64,000 nucleotides of DNA from Boesenbergia rotunda (Eukaryota > Streptophyta > Magnoliopsida > Zingiberales > Zingiberaceae). Made by a program: the position numbers and the translations under genes. This document shows, in pieces, positions 32,474 to 45,800 of the stretch (its first letter is position 1; each line of letters begins with the position of its first letter). The stretch lies in the NCBI GenBank assembly GCA_024364735.1, contig JAGFNQ010005415.1, forward strand, positions 1-64,000. The letters are read 5' to 3'. The notes beneath the pieces were generated by a model. It saw only the letters and a program-made list of their open reading frames with translations. It had not been told where the DNA came from and did not search any database.

Positions 32474-33731
32474 CGGTTAGTGTTCGACATAATCATATAA
32501 TTGTTTTGGGGAAAACTTTGTCATAATAACAATTTTGGAAAATTTTCCAATTATGGAAACTTTCCAATTATGGTAAATTTCCGATTTAGGAATTTCAAGG
32601 TTTGGAAATCCTCATGAAATTTCGCAAACTTTTTAAATATCCCTGTTTCTGAAATTTTATGATAATTGTGAAAACTTTCCATTTTTGGAAACTTTCCAAT
32701 TTTGAAAATTTCCTATTTTGGAAATTTCCTATTTTGGAAAATTTCCTATTTTGGAAAATTTCCAATTTTGGAAATACGTAAGTTTTCTTTGTACCAGAAA
32801 CTTACAATTATTCTGAAAATTTTTTATTTTTGGAAACTTTCCATTTATGGAAAGCTCACAATTTTAGGCACTTTCTTTCAAAAAAGTCTAGACAAATTAT
32901 GGGAATACTAATTGGAATTTAAATTCATAATTGGAAATTAAATTATATAGAAAATTCTTTATTTTGGATTGAGCCTCGGGGAGCCGTCCAAATTAAGTTA
33001 TTGATATTAGTTTTGAATTTAAGCTGTCATGAATGTGCATAAAAGAAAAGGATGAGACCCAAAAACCCTTACAAAATATTAAGGCCAACACCTTCCATTA
33101 ATATGGTTAGAACCCGAGTTTTGTTTCTCGTTTGGGCTGAAGGACACATCCATGCCCGGCTTGAACCTCAACATGTTCAAATCATGGAATTAGTTTATGA
33201 TTAATATAGTTGGATTCAGAGGTCAATCCTTAGTTTTGGTTGTTGGACACATCCAAGCCTGACTAAACGGTTGAATGAGCTCCAACCATATTAAAAATAT
33301 TTCTTGATTAATGGGTCAGCCTTAAGCTTGGTGCATCGATTTGTTGTGCCACAACCAAGGTCGATGCAAAGAGAGGTGCAGTTGGGTGCTATGTATAATG
33401 TTGCATACTTGTTAATGAGTTAACAACCCAATGATTTATGCAAATATTCAATTAGTTGATAGCATAATGTGATAGTTACATATGTGTGATATGTAATCGG
33501 TAAAATTACCTACCTTCATAGCTAAGAATAACTTGATGGACTACAACCATGGTTGTTCTTATCTATGGTTGGATATCAACCTATTTGGAGATGTTCCTAC
33601 GATCTCCCGAATTGAAAAAAAGTGTTATTCAATTCAAAAAATAAATAGGATTTAATTAATGTATATTGATGCATTCTTTATCATTCTTCTCACATAAGCT
33701 CAATTTGTATTTCTAGGATAATCACCTGATC
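32474..33731. other. Copia untranslated leader with TTTCC/GGAAA repeats
   Basis: 1.25 kb between primer-binding site and gag start. At 32530-32850 it has about fifteen alternating TTTCC and GGAAA blocks (for example TTTCCTATTTTGGAAA) that can fold as serial hairpins. The rest has no ORF. Confidence 0.6.
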
Positions 33732-36700
33732 ATGTCTTCTCTGAATTTCCATTCCATTTTGGACACCAATAAGTTAACTAAGGACAAAAGGATTGAAAAG
33801 GCACTCGCCATCACTGCGGCAAGAAGGGCCACTGGCGAAGAAACTGCAAGGTTTATCTTGAGTCCTTGAAGAAGAAGGCATCCGTTGCCCCATCCTCTTC
33901 AGGCATCTTCATTATTGAATGTCACTCTATTTCCTAGTACACATGGGTACTTGATACTGGGTGTAGCTCACATATATGTAATGACATACAGGGGCTAAGG
34001 AATAGAAGAAGAGTCGTCAAGGGAGAAGCGAATTTGCGAGTTGGAAATAGAGCAAAGATTGCCGATGTTTCCATCGGAACATATTTGCTAAAGCTCCCTA
34101 CCGGACTTGTCTTAGAATTGGATAATTGTTATTTTGTTCCTTCATTAATAAAGAACATTGTATCTATTTCATGCTTGAATGAAAAGGGTTACCATTTAAC
34201 TTTTAGTAACAATTGTTGTTACATAACTTTAAATGGTGTTCTTTATGGGACCGGAACTTTATGCAATGGTATCTACACGTTTGATTTATCCGGTGACGTT
34301 TTCAATATCGAAGTTAGCAACAAACGTGCTCGAATAGATAATCAAATAGACTCCTATACGTGGCATTATCGTCTTGGCTATGTAAGTAAGAAACGCATGA
34401 CCAAATTACACCGATGTGGAATTCAGGAATCATTTGAACCTGGTTCATTTGATACATACGAATCATGCTTAAAAGGCAAGATGGCCAAATTACCCTTTTC
34501 CAGAAAAGGTAAACCAGTGGGAGAATGGCTTTGTCTAATAAATACTGATGTATGTGGACCAATGTCAACTCATGCACAAGGAGGCTATAACTAAATCATT
34601 ACCTTTATCGATGATCACTCACGATTCGGGTATGTGTTCATAATGAAACACAAATCTGAAGATTTTGAGAAATTCAAAGAGTTCAAAAGTGAAGTAGAGA
34701 TACAGCTTGGCAAAAGCATTAAGATACTTCGATCCGATCGAGGTGGTGAATACTTAAGTCAAGAGTTTCAAGATTATCTTAGGGACAATGGGATATTGTC
34801 TCAATGGACTCCGTCATATACACCACAGCATAATGGTGTATTTGAGAGGCATAACCGAACCTTGACGGACATGGTTAGATCTATGATGAATCATGCAACT
34901 CTTCCAAAATCCTTTTGGGGCTATCCGCTTAGGACAGCTGTTTACTTGCTAAACAGAGTCCCGACCAAGGTAGTCTCTACTACTCCATATGAGACATGGA
35001 ATAGTAAGAAACCTCATTTATCAAACCTAAAGATATGGGGTTGTCCTGCCTATGTAAAGCGGACTGTATCAGACAAATTGGATGCTAAGTCTGATGGATA
35101 CCCTAAGGAAACGAAAGGTTACCAATTCTATCATCCCTTGGAACAAAAGGTGTTTGTTTCAAGGCATGCTGTATTTCTAGATAAAGAATTTTTTTTTACA
35201 AGAAAACAGTGGGAGTAATATTAAACTTGAAGAAGTTCAAGAAACTCCAATAGACATTACAGAGACACCTAGTCTGGACCCACAATCAATAACTCATAAT
35301 GATGAGCTATCAGTTGAACCTAAAATAATACTACTTCGTAGGTCTGATATGACACGCAATATTCCAGAGAGATACGGATTTCTCATAAGTGAATCGAACG
35401 ACATGTTACTCATTAGCGATGACGAACCTATCAGTTATGAAGATGTTCTGAAAAATTCAGAAAAGGATAAATGGCTTGAAGCAATGAAGTCGGAAATGGA
35501 TTCCATGTACGAAAATCAAGTATGGGACTTGGTTAACCCACCTGAAGGGATTAAGCCCATAGGGTGCAAGTGGGTTTTCAAGAAGAAAACTGACATGGAA
35601 GGTAATGTTGTTACCTTTAAGGCTAGATTAGTGGCAAAAGGATATCGTCAGAAATAAGAAATTGATTATGACGAAACCTATTCACCAGTAGCTATACTTA
35701 AATCCATTCGGTTGCTCCTGGCCATTGCAGCTCATTATGATTATGAGATATGACAAATGGATGTGAAAACATCTTTCCTTAATGGAAACCTGCTTGAGGA
35801 TGTATACATGATACAACCTGAAGGTTTCACATCGGTTGATAAAACCAAAGTATGCAAGCTTCGACAATCCATATATGGACTAAAGCAAGCATCCAAGAGC
35901 TGGAACATCCGTTTTGATGAGACAATCAAAGGGTTTGATTTTTCACAAAATCCTGACGAACCTTGTGTGTACAAGAAGGCTAGTGGGAATGCAGTCGTAT
36001 TCCTAGTGTTATATGTAGATGACATATTACTTATAGGAAACGATATATCAGTCTTACAGTCAGTTAAAATTTGGTTGTCCAAAACTTTCTCCATGAAAGA
36101 CCTGGGAGAAGAAACCCATATCGTTGGGATTAGAATCTATAGAGATAGATCAAAACGATTGCTTGGTCTTTCACAGTCTACATATATATACTGAGTGCTA
36201 GAAAGGTTTAGCATGTCGGAATCCTAGAAAGGTTACCATCCCATCAGGCATGGGATCAACCTTTCGAAGTCTATGTGTCCGCGCATAGAAGACGAGAGGA
36301 TTTGCATGAATAAGATTCCTTATGCATTCGCGATAGGATCTATCATGTATGCTATGTTATGTACTAGGCCCGATGTATCGTATGCTCTGAGCGTCACAAG
36401 CAGATACCAGTCTGATCCAGGAATGGATCATTGGGCGGCTGTCAAGACAATCCTTAAGTACTTAAGAAGAACTAAGGATGTGTTCCTAATATTTGGAGAA
36501 GGTGATATGGTAATACGTGGGTATACAGATGCCAGTTTCCAGACAGATAAGGATGACTCCAAATCTTAGTCTGGATACATATTTATTTTCAATGGAGGCG
36601 CAATAAGTTGGAAGAGTTCCAAGCAAGACACCGTAGCGGATTCTACCATGGAAGCAGAATATATTGCAGCTTGGGAAGCAGCAATGGAAGCAGTCTGGAT

Positions 36701-36992
36701 CAAGAAGTTTGTCTCAGAACTTGGTGTGGTTCCAACCATTGATGAAGCAATAGCGGTTTATTGCGACAACAATGGAGCTATTGCACAAGCAAAGGAACCA
36801 AGGTCTCATCAGCGATCCAAACATGTGCTTCGCCGCTATCATCTGATAAGAGAGATTATAAGTAGGAATGATATACAAATTGAGAAAATTCCCACTGAAA
36901 GGAATTTAGTGGATCCTTTAACTAAGGCCTTGCCTCAAAGCAAGTTTGAGGGTTATATTAGAGCCTGTGGTATTGGATACCGTAGCGATTGA
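33732..36992 (+). pseudogene. Copia gag-pol remnant
   Basis: Starts ATG TCT TCT CTG (MSSLNFHSIL), then an internal deletion removes most of gag and joins near the zinc knuckle HHCGKKGHWRRNC, whose first Cys is Arg. A TAG at 33935-33937 follows, then protease (WVLDTGCSSHIC), GAG-pre-integrase (WHYRLGY), integrase (SDRGGEYLS, HNGVFERHNRTL), reverse transcriptase (KTSFLNGNL, YVDDILLIGND) and RNase H (YTDASFQTDKD, MEAEYIAAWEAAMEA). The order PR-IN-RT-RH is copia. Stops interrupt at about 34592, 35655, 35750, 36190, 36225 and 36567, several being TGG or CAA/CAG changed to stop. Not translatable. Confidence 0.88.
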
Positions 36993-37000
36993 CATTAGGC

Positions 37001-37012
37001 CAAGTGGGAGTT
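37001..37012 (+). promoter_or_regulatory. Copia polypurine tract
   Basis: AAGTGGGAG followed by TT, directly before the right LTR. Confidence 0.8.
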
Positions 37013-39291
37013 TGTTAGTGATATGAGAAAAGTGTCCTAAGGCAATCGCCTTATGATTGTAATCATTTATTTTAATAAATGAATATTCACTATTTGAGTA
37101 TACATGTTTATGTATTTGATTGAGATCTGAAACTCATTTACTGAATGCCCGCAATACAATTCACAACATGAGAGAATTTGTGATGAATTCACAACTAGTG
37201 ATTATCTCTACATATGCAATAGTGAAGTATTGAAATTGTCCTTAGTCGATAAATTGATAAATACGGACACTATCAATTCTATTGAGACTAGCATGGGTTA
37301 TTCTCTAATAAGCTGATTTTCACTGGCTGGTGACATTGGGATGTCCGGAGATAATCATGAATGCTAGTTAAGGGAACTAGTTCATTGGAGTGACTGGCTG
37401 TAAAACTTCATATGGTAGTCTACATATAGATATGTCAGTGAAGTTCTTACTGCAGCTTAAGTACGATGTTCCTTTGACTTGCGGTGTTCAAGTCATCTTG
37501 GTCATGGAGACTTATACTTTAACATCTTTAGCAAGCATCTCCAAGGAGGTGTGGACCCAGGATGATTAGGTATAAGCCGAAGTGCCCGAAGATGTTTGAA
37601 CAGCCTACAAAAGATTCACCACTCCTTGCGAGGAGATGTATACCCAAGGCCTATCGTCGGATTGTTACTCGAAGCCTCTAGCCAGAGCATGACATGAACA
37701 GAGTATGAATCTCTTAGATACATGAGAGTAATTAGAATCCGTAGGACGAGAAAACATTACTTGGGCTAGGTGTGACGTAGTCAGACTAGTGGGGACTGAC
37801 ACACATAGACCATGTCCTAAACCAAGTGGGTATAAGATGGTGAAGGGAATGGGGCACGATTCATTATAGCTGCTGAAGGGTTTCAGAATTATTTCTGAGG
37901 TCAACTGTTGATCTTTCGATTAATTGGGGATCATGATGTACTACTAGGTACCACTCATGATCGTTCTATAATTGGTTAATTATAGACGACCAACATAAAT
38001 CGAAAGCTTATTTAGTCACACACACTACGAGTAATCCGAGGGATTTGAAACGATTTGAAAATTGGATTTTCCAATCAAGAGAGATTATGTTTGGTTGAGC
38101 CAAACAATAAGTCGAATATGAATTTTTCAGAGACGCATCGGAAGCGTAAAATGGCTAAAGTCTTTTGAAGACTTAATAGATGAATTAAATGAGTTTAATT
38201 CATTGGGGCGTGGCTTGGATAGGCCGGCCAAAGAGGGTTTCCACCCTCTTTACTTGGCCGGCCACAACAAAGGGAGAAAACCAAATTGTTTGTTTCAATT
38301 CATAAAATAAACCAAGTGTGGTTTGTTTCATAAAATTATGGATAATATAAATTTTATATAATAAACCGAGGTTTGGTTTATTTTTTATGAAAATTAAAAT
38401 GAATCATGGATTGGCTTATTTTATTTTATAAAATCAAATTATGAATTGATTTTCCATGATAAGAATAATTTATATAATAAATTTCTTATGGAAATTTATT
38501 CCATAAGAAAAGGGAGACTTGGTTGATTTTTATCATGAATTAAAATTATGATAAAACTTGGCATGATGGAATAAATCATAGAAAATTTATATCATAAATT
38601 TCTTATGAAATTTTATTCCATAAGAAAAAGAAGACTTGGCGGTTGAGAGGCCACTATATAAAGGAACCAAGGCAAGGCTTGGAAATTAATCCAAGAGATT
38701 AAGGAATAAGCTCTCTTCCTCTCCCTTCTCTTGTGCCGCCGGCCAAAAGAAGCAACCCTGCTACCGTGAGCTACTACCACCACCGGCCTCCTTCTCCGGC
38801 GTCCAAGCTCCGGCGATCAGCCACCTTCGGCCACGAAGCAGCTGCCGTAAGGAGAAGAAGTGGGCACAACTCCTTCCTTCTTTCCGGAATCTTGATTCCG
38901 TTATTCGCTTGGTGGTTAGTCTTCCGACTTCTCTCTTGATATTCTTGTCGTGTCTTTGGAGGATCTAGTAGTTCTTGTTGACACGAGACTCGTGGCTTTG
39001 CGAAGTCATCCCGAAGAAAACTCGGCGTGGACGCGAATAGAGGCGAAGCTTCCATGGGATGCTTACGGTTGGATCTCGTCCCTTCCTTCGAGTTATGCGA
39101 GGTAATAAGTAAATTAGTTTACGTTTTTACAAAATTTTAAATATATGATCATGTCTTTCCAACATAAGGTTGCATGCTTAGATGTATGGTTAAATAATTT
39201 GAGAAATTATTTATGCTAAACCTTCCGCTGCACGTAATTAATTTTAAAATTACGAACCCGAATCCATGTCAACATGCACCCAGTCCCAATA
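37013..39291 (+). repeat. Copia right LTR (2,279 bp)
   Basis: TGTTAGTGATATG to GTCCCAATA (CAACA in the left copy). TATA box at 38655-38662; CTTCCGCTGC at 39222-39231, 60 bp from the end. Small frames inside (for example 38733-38939) are leader sequence. Confidence 0.9.
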
Positions 39292-40155
39292 GATGATGCA
39301 GATATATTGGCTGAGGATGTACACGCTTTAGAGGAGGTTGATTCAGAGGGTATTTCAGACCTACTTCCAGCTGGAGAGGATATTCTAGGTGTAGGGGATT
39401 GCACAGAGCCGCAAGGATCACCTATTTCTACTGATATTTCAGAGGATTCAGAGTTTAGGTGTGATAGTGTAGGGGATTGCACTGAGCCCCAAGGATCACC
39501 CATACCTACTGAGCAGGCCCAAATTGAGCATAAGCCACTACCAGATCATTTGAAGTATGTTTTCCTAGGAGAGGAGCAGAGTTTTCCAATTATCATTGCT
39601 CAGCACTTGGAATCAGAGCAAGAAAAGAAATTATTGCAAGTCCTAAGGCAGTACAAGAAAGCTATTGGGTGGACTTTATCAGATATACCAGGTATTAGCC
39701 CAGCTATCTGCATGCACAGGATATTTTTGGAGGAGAATGTTAAAACAGTGAGGCAGCCACATAGGAGACTTAATCCACTCATTTTGGATATTGTTAAGAA
39801 AGAGGTGACTCGACTTCTACAGGCAGGTATCATTTACCCCATTTCTGATAGTCAGTGGGTTAGTCTCAAACATGTGGTGCCCAAGAAATCTGGAGTTATA
39901 GTGGTGCAAAATGCAAGTAATGAGCTAGTGCCCACCAGAGTTAATAATTCATGGAGAGTATGCATTCATTATAGGAAGCTAAACACAGTCACGAGGAAAG
40001 ACCACTTTCCATTGCCATTTATTGATCAGATGCTTGAGAGACTTGCAGGGAAGTCCCATTACTGCTTCTTGGATGGGTATTCAGGCTACTTCCAGATTTG
40101 TATAAATCCAGAGGATCAAGAGAAGACAACCTTCACTTGTCCCTTCGGCACTTTT
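39292..40155 (+). pseudogene. Athila-like pol, part 1 (start of reverse transcriptase)
   Basis: Open frame to the insertion point. Two copies of VGDCTEPQGSPI (near 39391 and 39466) form an internal repeat. Then come LPDHLKYVFLGEE, IGWTLSDIPGISP, RRLNPLILDIVKKEV, AGIIYPISDSQWVS, WRVCIHYRKLN, DHFPLPFIDQMLERLAG and the first catalytic Asp in YCFLDGYSGY. The frame breaks at the SIRE LTR after the codons for the CPFGT motif, and the TSD CTTTT lies in that codon run. The matching part 2 starts at 49941. Confidence 0.9.
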
Positions 40156-40568
40156 TGTTGGATCAAGAAGAACGATAGAGGGGGGGGTGAATATCGTAAA
40201 ATGATCAGATTTGTAAAAGAGAATTAGCAGCGGAAATAAATAAAGTAAAACACACGCGAACACCACGATTTTACTTGGTTCGGAGTTGCGGTCGGCTCCT
40301 ACTCCAAGGCCCACGGTCGTTGACCTTTTACTGCGGGTAATCCTATATGTGCGCAAAAACAGTTTACAAAATGTATTACAAGAATAGTACAGTAAACTTA
40401 AAAGCAACTCTTCGTTACCGACGTCCGGCGTAGATTGTATTTTCGGAGCGGAGGGACGTCGTCGGCGCTTGTATCTCGAGTCGGGAGGTTTCCGGAGCAG
40501 AGCGCGGGAGTAGAAGAGCGTGAATGCGTTGGAAGAATTGATTGATTGAAGCCTTGGGGTCGAGGGGC

Positions 40569-40576
40569 TTTTTATA
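40569..40576 (-). promoter_or_regulatory. TATA box of SIRE LTR
   Basis: Complement GGCTATAAAAAG; conserved at 48944-48951 in the other LTR. Transcription would run left toward the U5 end. Confidence 0.65.
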
Positions 40577-41139
40577 GCCTCCCGGGGCGCCCTGAACGGT
40601 GGGGGCGCCCCCCCACGTGTCACCCGATCCGAGCAACTCTCGGGCAGACCTTATCCCACTCGAATAGGGCTGAGCGTTGACTGTGGGGGCGCCCGGGACC
40701 CTGGGGGCACCCTGGTTGGCCCTTTCAGTGGGCTTCTCGGCTGGATGAAGTTTATCCTCTTCGTTGGCTTGAACCCGGGGCGCCCCGGGCACTGGGGGCG
40801 CCCGGGATCACGGGGGTGCCCTGCCCAGCAAGCTTCTGAAGCGAACTTTTGCTCATCTTGTTTTGCCTTGACCTTGGGGGCGCCCTACTCAGCTGCTGCC
40901 TCTCTCCTTTGAGGCGTTCTGAGCTGCAGACACTCATTCCTTCGGTCCTGCATTCAGGGTTACTCCAAAATAACATAGAGCAATCAATTATTAGTTTTAT
41001 ACAGCCTTAGCTGTCTTGGTTCTGACTTTGGGTCTCCAAAATGGAGCCCTAGGTTGAACCGACTCCTACTGTTCCCTCGATGGGGAACGCGTCCTCACCT
41101 ACTCCTCTCAGTAGAATTTACCTGTTGCCAACCGGCTCC

Positions 41140-41440
41140 TCTGGTTGGACTTTTGCCAAGCGATCCTTTGCCAGGTCTTGGATACCAGGCTGTCCTTCGC
41201 CCGGTGCCTAGCAGTCCTTCGCCAGGTCTTCGGATCCTGGCAGTCCTTCGTCAGGTTCCTAGAAATCCTTCGCTAGGTCTTGGATCCCAGGCTATCCTTC
41301 GCCCGGTGCCTAGCAGTCCTTCGCTAGGTCTTCGTATCCTAGCAGCCCTTCGCTAGGTGCCCAGCTGTCCTTCGCCAGGACTTAGGGTTTCAGTGCCTAG
41401 CATTCCTTCGCTAGGTGCCTAGCATTCTTTTGCTAGGACT
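41140..41440. repeat. CCTAGC/GCTAGG hairpin minisatellite in SIRE LTR
   Basis: About twelve units: a 6-bp stem around AGTCCTTC or ATTCCTTC, in variants CCTAGC..GCTAGG and CCTGGC..GCCAGG or GTCAGG. The copy in the other LTR is 49530-49835. Confidence 0.85.
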
Positions 41441-41549
41441 TCAATCTGCACACTTAAGCAGCATGTTAGATAACAAATAAGACTTAACTTTTGAACCCTT
41501 TGCCATTTATCAAAACACAGGTTCGACTTGGGTGTCGTCTGCACCAACA

Positions 41550-41564
41550 ATCTCCCCCTTTTTG
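41550..41564 (-). promoter_or_regulatory. SIRE polypurine tract
   Basis: Complement CAAAAAGGGGGAGAT directly before the 3' LTR. Confidence 0.85.
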
Positions 41565-42846
41565 ATTTATGGCAACCCGATTCAAAGAGTTAAGTTAATC
41601 AGAGTAGATGATAAACTAGTTTAGTTCCCTCCCCCTAGAAGGAATCTGCCCCTAGGTTTTTCAAAGTTTCGGGGGGTTTGAAAATTTTCTAAGTCAACAT
41701 GATGGAATATTTCAAAACTTAGAAGATTTTTCAAAAATAGATTTTCCAAAAAAAATTTTATACTTAGAAATTTTTAGAAGAACAACTTAGTGGAAAAAGT
41801 GTCTTAACTTAGAAGATTTTTCAAAATTAGATTTTCCAAAAAAAATTTTATACTTAGAAATTTTTAGAAGAACAACTTAAGTGGAAAAAGTTTCTAAGAC
41901 ATATCTTTTGAGTTTTTTGAAAGTACTTTAAAAGTTTTCAATCTCTTTAGTATTTCGAAACTTTTCTAGGGAAGTTTAGAAATAAGTACTTAGTGATGGC
42001 TTAAGTTTAAGTACTAAGAAAATGTTTTACTTTGAAAATAATTTAGACTAAGTACTTTTGAAGAGTAAAATAGAGTAAGTACTTTTTTGATCAAACTTAG
42101 AGTAAGTAATTTTTTGAAAAAACTAGAGTAAGTACTTTGAAAAATAGAGTAAGTATATTTTTTTGAAGAAAGGAAAAAAATAATTTTAAGGCTAAAAAAT
42201 TCTATCCTTTCCTATCTCTCCCCCTTTGCCATATATCAAAAAAAAACAACCAATATAGCAAAATAACAGATAACTTGCATAATAATATAACATAATAATG
42301 TGCTGTACTGAACCAATGCAAGATAAACTGAATCAAACCAATTTAAATTTTCTCTGTAGGGACCTGTCTAACCCAATTAGCTACTTACTAACTGTTATAA
42401 ACAGTAGATTTCGCTAGGGTTAGTCGAGTTAAGTGTTTTGTTCAAGTTAGATTGTCTAAGCTTGACACTTAACTTGATTACTGTTAAGTTGTATTTAGTG
42501 CCCCAATTACTGCAGATGCACTGACTTAAAGCATCTTGAATTAAGGCAAAGACCTAAGTATCTCAACCCATTCTAGGTTATTAATCAACAGTACCCTAAG
42601 GTGCTTGTGAGATGCTAGCTTCTAAATCTATAGATGCATGCAGTTCTAGGGTTAGGGCCTAGGCTAAGTCCATTTACGAAAAAGCCCTAGTTTTGAAGGG
42701 GGTGGTTTTTGAAAAGAAAACTAAGTTGAAAATTGCAAAAAAAACTGTTTTAAAAAAAAACTGATTTTGAAATTCAGTAAAGCAGTTTTAAAACTATTTT
42801 TAAAAGCTGATTTTTCAAATCAAAAGAAACCAAAAATAGAGTAAAC
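41565..42846. other. SIRE 3' untranslated region
   Basis: A/T-rich with A- and T-runs. It contains a 90-bp direct duplication (41716-41805 and 41806-41895) and many AGTAAGTACTTT repeats at 41985-42160. There is no env-like ORF, which some SIRE elements have here. Confidence 0.6.
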
Positions 42847-45800
42847 CTATTCTACTAAGCATAATCCTATCTGCCTTCTTAGTGAACTGAACTCAGACTC
42901 AGGTAAGGGTTTTATGAATATGTCAGCTATGTTAGATTTAGAGTCTATATGCTTAAGGACTATTTCACCCCTGGCTACATGATCTCTTACAAAGTTGTGT
43001 TTAACTTCTATGTGTTTAGTTCTGGAGTGTTGGATTGGGTTTTTAGTTAGGTTGATTGAGCTAATATTGTCAATGTAGACCTGAGTTTGAGTGTAGCTAA
43101 GCTGAAAGTCTTTGAGACTGTGCATCATCCATAAGAGTTGTGCTACACACTCTCCTAAAGCTACATACTCAGCTTCAGTTGTGGATAGAGCTACACAGTG
43201 TTGTTTTCTACTGCACCAACTTACTAGACTATTTCCTAACAGTTGGCAGCTTCCACTTGTGCTCTTTCTATCTAATTTACAACCAGCGTAATCAGAATCT
43301 GTGTATCCTGACAAGTCAAAGGTTGAGGTCCTAGGATACCAAATCCCTACATTTAGGGTGCCCTTAACATATCTTAGTATTCTTTTCAAGGATGCTAAGT
43401 GTATTTCCTTAGCACAGGTTTGGTATCTAGCACACATTCCTACAGCAAAAAGGATATCAGGTCTGCTTGCTGTAAGGTACAGTAGGCTTCCTATCATACT
43501 TCTATAGAGTTTAAGGTCTACTGGTTTACCATCAGGGTCACTATCTATTTTTACATTTGTGGCCATGGGGGTACTTATGCTTTTAGACTTATCCATTTTA
43601 AATTTCTTTATTAACTCTTTAGCGTATTTGGATTGATGAACATAGTTTTCATCCCTAGTTTTTTTTAATTTGTAGTCCTAGGAAGAAGTTGAGCTCACCA
43701 ACTAGGCTCATTTCAAACTCATTTTCCATTATTTTCATGAATTCTTTTAGAAAATTAGAGTTGGTAGACCCAAAGATTATATCATCAACGTAGATTTGGG
43801 CAATAAAGATTTCTTTTCCTAAGGGTTTAATAAATAAGGTTGAGTCAATTTGACCTTGTTTAAATTCTTTAGAAGTTAGGTAGGTTGATAGACGTTCATA
43901 CCAGGCCCTAGGAGCTTGTTTTAGTCCATAGAGTGCTTTAGTAAGTTTGTAAGCATAGTCAGGTCTTTCTAAGTCCTCAAAACCAGGGGGTTGTCCTACA
44001 TAGACTTCTTCCTTAATGAATCCATTTAGAAAGGTTGACTTTACATCCATTTGGTATAGTTTGAATCCTTTATGGGATGCAAAGGCTAATAACATCCTAA
44101 TGGACTCAAGTCTAGCTACTGGGGCATAGGTTTCGTCATAATCTAACCCTTCTACTTGACTGAATCCTTTTGCTACAAAGCGGGCTTTATTTCTGACTAT
44201 TTCTCCTTGATCATTTAACTTATTCCTAAAACTCACTTAGTGTCAATGACGGATTTGCCCTCAGGTTTAGGTACTAATTCCCAGACTTGGTTTCTTTCGA
44301 ATTGGGCTAACTCTTCTTGCATAGCTATGATCCAATCAGGATCAGATAGGGCTTCCTCTATAGTCTTAGGTTCAATTTTTGAAATCATGGCTATCTGGCT
44401 AAGATTTCTATAGGAAGACCTAGTTCTGACTCCTAAAGTTGGATCACCCACAATTTGATCAGTTGGGTGACTAAGTCTGGGTTTCTTGGTTTTTCTTGAA
44501 CTTGGTTCAGCCTCAGGTCCGGCTGGTTGATTTGGTTCAATGTTTGGTTCAACATTTGGTTCAATTGACTCAGAAGTTGGTTCAATATTTAGTTCATTCA
44601 AGGGTTCAATTAAGGGTTCAACAGTTGGTTCATTATCTTCTTGATCAGCATTTGATGAAGTTAGGTCTGGATTATCAGATTTTGTGTTGATTTCTTCATC
44701 AAATATTAAGTTTGTTGTTTCTTTAATTTTCTTAGTTTGTTTGTTGTAAACCCTATAGGCTCTACTTGTGGTTGAATATCCTAGGAAGATGCTTGGGATT
44801 GACTTAGACTGGAATTTCCCTAGATAGTCCTTGGTGTTTAGGATATGGACTTTGCATCCAAAGACCCTTAGGTAGTGTAGATTTGGAAGTCTATGGTAGT
44901 ATAATTCATAGGGTGTTTTGTTGTGTCGCTTGTTAATTAGTACCCTATTTTGGATGTAGCAAGCCGTACTAATTGCTTCTGCCCAATATTGGTTAGCTAA
45001 GTTGAATTCATTGAGCATAGCCCTAGCGACTTCCTGTAGGGTTCTATTTTTCCTTTCAACTATGCCATTTTGCTGGGGGGTTCTAGGACACGAAAATTCG
45101 TGTATATATCCATTTATCTTACAAAATTCCTCGAACCGTTGATTTTCAAATTCTCCCCCGTGGTCACTTCTAAGTCTTTTGATTTTAGTATCATTTTGAT
45201 TTTCAATTAACTTACAGAATTCATTAAATAGGTTTAAGGTTTCATCTTTGGTCTTTAGAAACCTAACCCAGGTAAACCTAGAGTAATCATCAACTATTAC
45301 TAAGAAGTATCGGTTTCCGCTTAGTGACTTGGCTCCATGTGAATCAAATAGGTTAAGGTGCAGGAGCTCAAGTGTGATTTGAGTTTGATCAGATTGGATT
45401 AGTTTGTGATTAGACCTGGTTTGTTTACCTTGATTACATGATTCACATATTAAGTTTTCATGATTTTTAATTTTAGGAATACCTTTAATTAGCCAAGTTG
45501 GGTGATTTTTGAAATTATTCTCAAATTTGTGTGACCTAATCTCCTATGCCAGAGGTTTGATTGTTCTAATTGAGTTAACATACATTTAGGTACTAGGGGT
45601 AGGTTTATAGTGTAAACATTATTTTTCCTAGTGCCCTTAAGCATGATCTTCGAGTCTTGCAGGTTTTTAATCAGGCAGTTAGAATTGTTGAAGGTAACTA
45701 CATAACCAGAATCACACAACTGACTTATGCTAAGCAAGTTAAAATTAAGTTTTCAACCAAAAGCACTTTCTTAATAACAAAGTCAGATTTAAGATCAATA

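Larger units (their letters stand above)
30888..39291 (+). mobile_element. Angela/TAR-like copia retrotransposon
   Basis: Plus-strand copia with a 5'-truncated left LTR (30888-32460), initiator tRNA-Met primer-binding site, decayed gag-pol, polypurine tract and complete right LTR (37013-39291, 2,279 bp). The first ~725 bp of the left LTR are missing at the Tekay junction. The right flank is Athila pol, so the element had inserted in the Athila copy. The lineage call rests on IYRDRSKRLLGLSQ and LTR size and is tentative. Confidence 0.85.
40156..41549 (-). repeat. SIRE 3' LTR (1,394 bp)
   Basis: Starts TGTTGGATCAAGAAG and ends CTGCACCAACA. GCAGCGGAAA at 40228-40237. Minus-strand TATA (TATAAAAA) at 40569-40576. 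GGGGGCGCCC repeats lie at 40600-40890 and a hairpin minisatellite at 41140-41440. Confidence 0.93.

Noticed and set aside
40415..40976. Proline/glycine-rich frames in the SIRE LTRs (also 48615-49340)
   Set aside because: Translations of GGGGGCGCCC repeats in LTRs, differing between the two copies.
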